DNA from: Klebsiella pneumoniae
Lineage (GTDB): Bacteria; Pseudomonadota; Gammaproteobacteria; Ga0077536
Direction: 5' to 3'
DNA: 11,116 nt
NCBI GenBank assembly: GCA_945873015.1
Contig: CAMCBY010000089.1
Coordinates: 1-11,116 of the forward strand
Below the pieces are notes generated by a model that worked only from the letters and a program-made list of their open reading frames with translations, did not search any database and was not told the origin of the DNA. A program made the position numbers and the translations under genes. Numbering within the stretch: position 1 is the stretch's first letter; each line of letters opens with the position of its first letter. This document shows, piece by piece, positions 6,257 to 11,116 of this stretch.

Positions 6257-6340
6257 TGCAGGTGCGAATTGATACGCACATTGATGCCGAGGTTATGCGC
6301 CTCGGCGCACCATCGAATGTGCGAATGAATTCGCACCTAC
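6257..6340. repeat. Full palindromic repeat, 84 bp, REP/BIME-like, copy 2
   Basis: It starts TGCAGGTGCGAATTGAT and ends GAATTCGCACCTAC. The right end, inverted, is identical over 26 bases to the left end of copy 1. The arms form hairpins: the right GTGCGAAT/ATTCGCAC is perfect and the left has one mismatch. The centre holds a stem GCCGAGG/CCTCGGC (6286-6292 with 6300-6306) that differs in sequence from the inner stem of copy 1 while keeping the palindrome. Measured between matching outer bases the two copies have the same length, 83. It lies 10 bases beyond the dmpH stop codon and just after the PilZ terminator, between convergent genes. Confidence 0.85.
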
Positions 6341-6350
6341 GGCAACCGGC

Positions 6351-7139
6351 TCAGACAAAACGCAGCGAAATCGAGCCGAGGTCCTGAAAGCGCACCGATA
6401 TTGCGTCGCCCTTGTTGATACTGATGGCGGCGGTGATGCCACCGGTCATGATGAAGCTGCCGGCCGGGATCACCTGGCCGCGGCGGGCGAGATTGTTCGC
6501 CAGCATCGCGACCGATGCGGCCGGATGACCGAGCACAGCGGCGGCCGCGGCCAGTTCCACGATGCGGCCGTTCTTCTCGACCACCAGGCCGAGCGTCGGC
6601 AGATCGAGTTCCTCGATGCAGCGCGCGCGACCGCCGGTTACAAAGCCCGCGGCCGAGGTGTTGTCCGCCACCACGCTGATCAGGTCGAATTTGAAATCAC
6701 GATAGCGCGAGTCGAGGATTTCGACCGCCGGCATCACGAACTCCGTGGCGGCCAGCACCTGGGCGATATGACAGCCCGGCCCCGATAACTCGGTGTGCGT
6801 CACGAACGCCACTTCAGCCTCGATGCGCGGCGCGATGAATTTATCGAACGGCACTTCGCCACCGTCGGGGTAGGCGCCGTAGTCACACAGAAAGCCGAAC
6901 ACCGGTTCGGTGACATTCATCTGTTTCATCTTGGCTTGCGAAGTGAGCCCGCATTTCAAGCCCGCTATACGCACGCCGGCCGCTATCTTCGAGGCGCGAA
7001 TGCTGTCCTGAATGGCATAGGCGTCGTCCCAGTCGAGTTCGGGATACTCGTCGGTGATCTTGGTCAGCGGCGCGCGATTGCGCTCGGCCGCTTCGAGTTG
7101 CGCCGCGAGTGCGGCGATAGTGGCTTTATCCAATGTCAT
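6351..7139 (-). CDS. dmpH: 2-oxo-3-hexenedioate (4-oxalocrotonate) decarboxylase, 262 aa
   Basis: The enzyme decarboxylates 4-oxalocrotonate to 2-oxopent-4-enoate in the dehydrogenase branch of the catechol meta-cleavage pathway, in the cytoplasm and usually in complex with the hydratase. It belongs to the fumarylacetoacetate-hydrolase-like hydratase/decarboxylase family. The metal-binding acids are visible at E107 and E109 (IEAEVAF) and E140 (PAVEILDSRY). The stretches VTDYP-like ITDEYPELDWDDAY, GLKCGLTSQAKMKQM, FDLISVVADN and IMTGGITAA match DmpH/XylI rather than the hydratase, which separates it from its paralogue at 9144-9929. Its length (262 aa) fits the family. The ATG overlaps the aldolase stop by four bases (ATGA), implying translational coupling. 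It is the last gene of the operon here; no dmpI tautomerase follows. Confidence 0.93.
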   Translation of the reverse strand: MTLDKATIAALAAQLEAAERNRAPLTKITDEYPELDWDDAYAIQDSIRASKIAAGVRIAGLKCGLTSQAKMKQMNVTEPVFGFLCDYGAYPDGGEVPFDKFIAPRIEAEVAFVTHTELSGPGCHIAQVLAATEFVMPAVEILDSRYRDFKFDLISVVADNTSAAGFVTGGRARCIEELDLPTLGLVVEKNGRIVELAAAAAVLGHPAASVAMLANNLARRGQVIPAGSFIMTGGITAAISINKGDAISVRFQDLGSISLRFV

Positions 7140-8173
7140 TGTGCTGCCCTCGCGCGTGCCGCGTCGCGCAGATTGAGCGCCACGTCTTCAATCATGTCTT
7201 CCTGACCACCAATGGTCTTACGTTTGCCTAGTTCGACCAGAATCGCCGCCGACGGCACACCGTGTTTGGCGGCGGCACGTTTGGCGTGCAGCAGGAACGA
7301 GGAATATACCCCCGCGTAACCCAGGATCAGCGAGTCTCTGTCGATGCGTATCGGATGGTCCATCATCGGCACCACCAGATCCTCGGCGACGTCGGTGAGT
7401 TTGTAGACATCGACGCCGGTGTCAGCCCCCATGCGCGTCAGCACTGCGTTGAATACTTCCAGCGGCGTATTGCCGGCACCGGCACCAAGCCCCGCCACCG
7501 AGCCGTCGATGCGCACCGCGCCTGCATCGACTGCCGCCAGCGAATTGGCGACGCCCATCGCGAGATTGTGATGGCCATGAAAGCCGACCTCGGTCTCGGG
7601 CCGCAGGCCCGCGCGCAGCTTGCCAATACGCGCCGTCACATCGTCGGGCAACATGTAGCCGGCCGAATCGGTGCAATAAATGGTGTTGGCGCCGTAGCCT
7701 TCCATGAGTTTGGCCTGCACCAGCAGTTCTTCCGGCGAGACCATGTGCGCCATCATGAGAAAACCGACGGTATCGAGGCCCAGCTTGCGCGAGCGCGCGA
7801 TGTGCTGCTCGGCGACGTCCGCCTCGGTGCAATGGGTCGCGACGCGGATGGTGCCGACGCCGCAATCTTTCGCCATGTGCAGATGTTCAACCGTGCCGAT
7901 GCCGGGAATGAGCAGCGCCGAGATACGCGCCTGTTTCATGTGTGGCACCACCGCGTTCAGATATTCATCATCCTGGTGGGCTGGAAAGCCGTAGTTGATC
8001 GAAGCGCCACCGAGACCATCACCATGCGTGACTTCGATCAGCGGCACACCGGCGGCATCGAGCGCGCTCGCCACGCTCACCATCTGCTCGAGCGAAATCT
8101 GATGGCGTTTGGGATGCATGCCATCACGCAGGCTCATGTCGTGCAGCGTGACCTTCCTACCTTTGAGATTCAT
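7136..8173 (-). CDS. dmpG: 4-hydroxy-2-oxovalerate aldolase, 345 aa
   Basis: This Mn-dependent class II aldolase splits 4-hydroxy-2-oxovalerate into pyruvate and acetaldehyde, and normally passes the acetaldehyde through a tunnel to its partner DmpF. The TIM-barrel domain starts with the hallmark LHDMSLRDGMH (10-20). The metal ligands D17, H199 and H201 (FHGHHN), the catalytic H20 and the conserved Y290 (GYAGVY) each lie one residue before the positions known in Pseudomonas DmpG (D18, H200, H202, H21, Y291). The C-terminal region ends with KRKTIGGQEDMIEDVA, part of the DmpF-binding communication domain. GAGGAG precedes the ATG at 8173. It starts 16 bases after the dmpF stop and overlaps dmpH by four bases. 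Its length is the usual one and no key residue is missing. Confidence 0.96.
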   Translation of the reverse strand: MNLKGRKVTLHDMSLRDGMHPKRHQISLEQMVSVASALDAAGVPLIEVTHGDGLGGASINYGFPAHQDDEYLNAVVPHMKQARISALLIPGIGTVEHLHMAKDCGVGTIRVATHCTEADVAEQHIARSRKLGLDTVGFLMMAHMVSPEELLVQAKLMEGYGANTIYCTDSAGYMLPDDVTARIGKLRAGLRPETEVGFHGHHNLAMGVANSLAAVDAGAVRIDGSVAGLGAGAGNTPLEVFNAVLTRMGADTGVDVYKLTDVAEDLVVPMMDHPIRIDRDSLILGYAGVYSSFLLHAKRAAAKHGVPSAAILVELGKRKTIGGQEDMIEDVALNLRDAARARAAQ

Positions 8174-8189
8174 GGCGACTCCTCGTCGT

Positions 8190-9098
8190 TCACGCGTTGA
8201 CGGCAGTCAGCTTGAGACTGCCGTCCTGGATTTCCTGGGCGAACATTTCGGCGGTACGTAATGCCGCCGCCGTCATGATGTCGAGATTGCCGGCATAGTT
8301 CGGCAGGTAGTCGCCAAGCCCTTCGACTTCGAGATAAATCGACACCCGTTTGCCATCGAACACCGGCCCGTTCTTCAACCGATAACCCGGCACATATTTC
8401 TGCACCTCGGCGATCATCGCGTGTACCGAGGCGGTGATGGCGGCCTGATCAGGTTCATCCGCCGTCAGGCAATGCACGGTATCGCGCATGATGAGGGGCG
8501 GCTCGGCCGGATTGAGAATGATGATGGCCTTGCCGCGGGCGGCGCCGCCGACCTGTTCGACCGCGCCGGCGGTGGTGCGGGTGAATTCGTCAATGTTCTT
8601 GCGCGTGCCGGGGCCCGCCGATTTGCTCGCCACTGTCGCGACGATCTCGGCGTAATCGACCTTCTGCACACGCGAGACCGCCGCCACCATCGGGATGGTC
8701 GCCTGGCCGCCGCAGGTCACCATGTTGACGTTCATGACCTGTTTGCCGAGGTGATCGCGCAGATTGACCGGTGGCACGCAGTAGGGACCGATCGCCGCCG
8801 GCGTCAGGTCGATCACCAGCACACCACGCGCCATCAGCGGTTTGGCGTTGGCTGCATGCACGTAGGCCGATGTGGCATCGAAAGCGATCTGAATATTGTC
8901 TTCGGCAAGATGCGGCAAGAGGCCGTCGATGCCATCGGCGGTGGTCTTCAGACCGGCGTTACGGGCCTTCTTCAAACCGTCGGAAAAGGTGTCGATGCCG
9001 ACCATCCACACCGGGTTGATAAGCTCGCTGCGTAGCGCCTTGATCATGAGATCGGTGCCGATATTGCCGGAACCGATCAGAGCTGCGTTGATGGGCAT
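8190..9098 (-). CDS. dmpF: Acetaldehyde dehydrogenase (acylating), 302 aa
   Basis: The enzyme oxidises acetaldehyde to acetyl-CoA with NAD+ and coenzyme A, taking the aldehyde directly from the aldolase encoded next to it. The N-terminal Rossmann fold shows ALIGSGNIGTDLM (6-18). The catalytic cysteine is C129 in MVTCGGQATIPMV. RTTAGAVEQVGGA and INPAEPP further along are typical of DmpF/MhpF/BphJ. The length (302 aa) is just below the usual 305-316. AAGGACA lies ahead of the ATG at 9098. The gene sits 45 bases after dmpE and 16 before dmpG, the standard order in meta-cleavage operons. A function outside the DmpFG complex is unlikely given the adjacent partner gene. Confidence 0.96.
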   Translation of the reverse strand: MPINAALIGSGNIGTDLMIKALRSELINPVWMVGIDTFSDGLKKARNAGLKTTADGIDGLLPHLAEDNIQIAFDATSAYVHAANAKPLMARGVLVIDLTPAAIGPYCVPPVNLRDHLGKQVMNVNMVTCGGQATIPMVAAVSRVQKVDYAEIVATVASKSAGPGTRKNIDEFTRTTAGAVEQVGGAARGKAIIILNPAEPPLIMRDTVHCLTADEPDQAAITASVHAMIAEVQKYVPGYRLKNGPVFDGKRVSIYLEVEGLGDYLPNYAGNLDIMTAAALRTAEMFAQEIQDGSLKLTAVNA

Positions 9099-9143
9099 GG
9101 GTTGTCCTTTTTGTCCGGGGCGGTAGTGATGGGGTATTTTTTA

Positions 9144-9929
9144 TCAGGTGAAACGCACACTGCACTGGCCGATGCCACCGATAGCCATGTGCATGTTGTC
9201 GCCGGGTTTGACCGGCTGCAAGGGCACCAGCGAACCAGACAGGATCACCTCGCCCGCCTTCAAGGTCACACCGCGCGCGCCCAAGGTATTGGCCAGCCAG
9301 GTGATGCAATTGACCGGCGAACCCAGTGCCGCGGCGCCCGCGCCGGTAGAAATGATTTCGCCATTGAGGCTGACCACGATGCCGCAGGTCGAAAGATCGA
9401 CCGCGGTCGGTTTGATGGCGCGGTCGCCCAGCACCACCACACCGCAGGAGGCGTTGTCGGCGATGGTGTCCTGAATTTTTATCTTCCAGTCGGTAATACG
9501 CGAATCGACGATTTCAAAACAGGGCATGACAAAATCCGTGGCGCGGATCACATCGGCATTGGTCACCCCCGGTCCGCACAAGTCCCGTTTCAGAATGAAG
9601 GCAATTTCGCCCTCGGCGCGCGGCGCGATCAGGGTCCGGCTGGCCGGCACTTCGGCGCCGGTCGCGAACATCATGGTGTCGGTCAGATAGCCGAAGTCGG
9701 GCTGGTGCACGTTCAGCATGGTCATGACCGCCTGACTGGTCACACCTATCTTGGTGCCGACCACGCGTTCACCGCTGGCCAGACGCCGCTCAAGGAAACG
9801 CCGGGATATGAGATAGGCGTCGTCGATAGTGATGTCCGGTGCCTGGGTGGTCAGCGGTGCGATGGTGGTACGGCTACGCATGGCGTCGTACAAGGCGTCG
9901 CCAAAGGCCGTGATTTGAGTTTGATCCAT
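9144..9929 (-). CDS. dmpE: 2-oxopent-4-enoate hydratase, 261 aa
   Basis: The enzyme adds water to 2-oxopent-4-enoate (from 2-hydroxypenta-2,4-dienoate) to give 4-hydroxy-2-oxovalerate, the substrate of DmpG. It is a paralogue of the decarboxylase at 6351-7139. Family features are VVGTKIGVTSQAVMTML, HQPDFGYLTD, the metal-binding E106 and E108 (AEGEIAF), E139 (PCFEIVDSR), IQDTIADNASCG and ALGSPVNCITWLANTLG. These resemble DmpE closely, which is why I assign the hydratase role here and the decarboxylase role to the other copy. GGAAGAAA precedes the ATG at 9929. It follows dmpC after 36 bases; in the classical operon dmpD would lie between them, and it is absent here. Confidence 0.94.
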   Translation of the reverse strand: MDQTQITAFGDALYDAMRSRTTIAPLTTQAPDITIDDAYLISRRFLERRLASGERVVGTKIGVTSQAVMTMLNVHQPDFGYLTDTMMFATGAEVPASRTLIAPRAEGEIAFILKRDLCGPGVTNADVIRATDFVMPCFEIVDSRITDWKIKIQDTIADNASCGVVVLGDRAIKPTAVDLSTCGIVVSLNGEIISTGAGAAALGSPVNCITWLANTLGARGVTLKAGEVILSGSLVPLQPVKPGDNMHMAIGGIGQCSVRFT

Positions 9930-9965
9930 GTCGTATTTCTTCCGTCAGATCAGTGCGGTCGTGTT

Positions 9966-11116
9966 TCAGAGTTTCAAACAGACGTTGCGCAACTCGGTAT
10001 AAAACTCGAGCGAATGCACACCGCCTTCGCGGCCGATGCCGGAATGTTTGGCGCCGCCAAAGGAGGTGCGCAGGTCGCGCAGGAACCAGCAGTTCACCCA
10101 GGTGATGCCAACGTCGATTTTCTCCGCCACCCGATGGGCGCGCGCGGCATGTTGGGTCCACACCGTGGTGCACAGGCCGTAGTCAGTGTCATTGGCGAGC
10201 GCAATCACTTCGTCTTCGTCATCGAAGGGCGACAGGTGGGCACAAGGCCCGAAGATCTCTTCCTTGATGATGGGTGAGTTTTCAGTCAATCCGGTCCACA
10301 AGGTCGGCTCTATCCAGTAGCCGCCGGCAAATTCGGCCGGCATCTCCGGAATGCCGCCACCGGTCACGACATGGGCTCCGAGTTCGCGCGCGCGCTGATA
10401 GTACTTGAGCACCTTGTCGCGTTGCTGCTGGCTGACCATCGGCCCCATACCCGTCGCCGCATCCTGGGGAATACCTATCTTCAACGCCTTGGCGCGTGCG
10501 GCAAGCGCCTCCACAAAACGCTCGAAGATCGGGCGTTCGATGTAGACACGTTCGGTGCCGAGACACACCTGTCCGCAATTGGCGAAGGTCGAACGCGCGA
10601 TGCCGTCGACGGCCGCTTCGAAATCGGCATCGGCAAACACCACGCCAGCATTCTTGCCACCCAGTTCGAACGACACATCACGGATGCCAACCGCCGCGTT
10701 CTTCATGATGGCGGTGCCGGTGATGGTCTCGCCGGTGAACGTGATGGCATCGACCAGCGGATGACGGGTCAGAAACTCGCCGGTCGAATCGCCGCCAAAG
10801 CCGTTGACGACGTTATAGACACCGGGCGGTACGCCCACTTCGTTCATCACTTCGCCGAGCAGGGTCGCGGTGGCCGGCGTTTCTTCCGAGGGTTTGACCA
10901 CCACGGTATTACCACAGGCCAACGCCGGCCCGACTTTCCAGGTCATGAGCAACAGCGGCAGATTCCACGGACAGATGACCGCCACCACGCCCTTCGGCAC
11001 ACGCACGCCGTAATTGAGTGCGCCGGCACCGTCGGGCGTTTCCATGCGGAAACATTCGGTCGGCACATTACGGATGATGTCGGCGAACACTTTAAAATTG
11101 GCCGCGCCGCGCGGAA
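9966..11116 (-). CDS. dmpC: 2-hydroxymuconic semialdehyde dehydrogenase, 5' part outside the window
   Basis: This NAD-dependent aldehyde dehydrogenase oxidises 2-hydroxymuconic semialdehyde, the extradiol product of catechol, to 2-hydroxymuconate. About 382 of the usual roughly 486 residues are visible; the reading frame is open to the right edge, so about 100 N-terminal residues are missing and the GTG at 11090 is internal, not a start. Visible features are ICPWNLPLLLMTWKVGPALA (cofactor-binding domain), FTGET, the general base in FELGGKNAG (Glu near 10667), the catalytic cysteine in NCGQVCLGTER (codon 10563-10565), EEIFGPC and the C-terminal FGGAKHSGIGREGGVHSLEFYTE. WFLRDLRTSFGG is characteristic of DmpC/XylG against other aldehyde dehydrogenases. 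It is the first visible gene of the operon, 36 bases before dmpE. Confidence 0.94.
   Translation of the reverse strand, partial: PRGAANFKVFADIIRNVPTECFRMETPDGAGALNYGVRVPKGVVAVICPWNLPLLLMTWKVGPALACGNTVVVKPSEETPATATLLGEVMNEVGVPPGVYNVVNGFGGDSTGEFLTRHPLVDAITFTGETITGTAIMKNAAVGIRDVSFELGGKNAGVVFADADFEAAVDGIARSTFANCGQVCLGTERVYIERPIFERFVEALAARAKALKIGIPQDAATGMGPMVSQQQRDKVLKYYQRARELGAHVVTGGGIPEMPAEFAGGYWIEPTLWTGLTENSPIIKEEIFGPCAHLSPFDDEDEVIALANDTDYGLCTTVWTQHAARAHRVAEKIDVGITWVNCWFLRDLRTSFGGAKHSGIGREGGVHSLEFYTELRNVCLKL

Noticed and set aside
7262..8200. Plus-strand open frame of 312 codons opposite dmpG
   Set aside because: It mirrors the aldolase gene codon pattern and has no domain or ribosome site.
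9102..10277. Long plus-strand open frame of 391 codons opposite dmpE and dmpC
   Set aside because: It is antisense to two strongly conserved enzyme genes and its product is His/Gly/Arg-rich without family features.
11088..11090. GTG as the start of the aldehyde dehydrogenase
   Set aside because: The frame stays open upstream and the preceding codons (PRGAANFK) match the family, so the gene continues beyond the window.
1..11116. Defence, phage or integrative element
   Set aside because: No integrase, transposase, toxin-antitoxin, restriction or phage gene is seen; every gene fits metabolic, transport or signalling roles.

Overview
The window is GC-rich (about 60% by eye), densely coding bacterial DNA with short intergenic gaps. 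A dmp/xyl-type meta-cleavage operon and palindromic repeats with TGTAGGTGCG ends, resembling the REP-type repeats of Pseudomonas, suggest a proteobacterium, most likely a gammaproteobacterium. That is inference: no rRNA or marker gene is present.

Left part (1-3300). A SnoaL/NTF2-like small protein lies on the minus strand (29-436). Opposite it, on the plus strand, are a one-helix membrane protein of unknown function (652-1146), a MATE-family efflux transporter (1212-2576) and a PAP2-family phosphatase (2604-3224). The last two look co-transcribed.

Middle part (3220-6340). A palindromic repeat of about 85 bp separates the PAP2 gene from a convergent intradiol ring-cleavage dioxygenase (3300-4175, minus) and supplies the stop codons of both. 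Upstream of that gene on the same strand is a type I extradiol dioxygenase of the VOC superfamily (4280-5212). Divergent from it is a tandem PilZ-domain protein, a probable cyclic-di-GMP receptor (5393-6160). That gene is followed by a strong intrinsic terminator and a second copy of the repeat.

Right part (6351-11116, all minus strand). This is a compact catechol meta-cleavage lower-pathway operon in the order dmpC (truncated by the window edge), dmpE, dmpF, dmpG, dmpH. 2-Hydroxymuconic semialdehyde is oxidised (DmpC). After tautomerisation, which no gene here encodes, it is decarboxylated (DmpH), hydrated (DmpE) and split to pyruvate and acetaldehyde (DmpG), and DmpF makes acetyl-CoA. The extradiol dioxygenase at 4280-5212 could supply the ring-fission product. 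The hydrolase DmpD is absent between dmpC and dmpE, and the tautomerase DmpI is absent after dmpH.

I see no tRNA, rRNA, CRISPR array, transposase, phage gene or defence system. No stretch over 300 bases lacks a gene; the largest gap is 437-651. The most unusual signals are the repeat family placed directly at gene 3' ends, the side-by-side intradiol and extradiol dioxygenases, and the tandem PilZ gene among catabolic genes.
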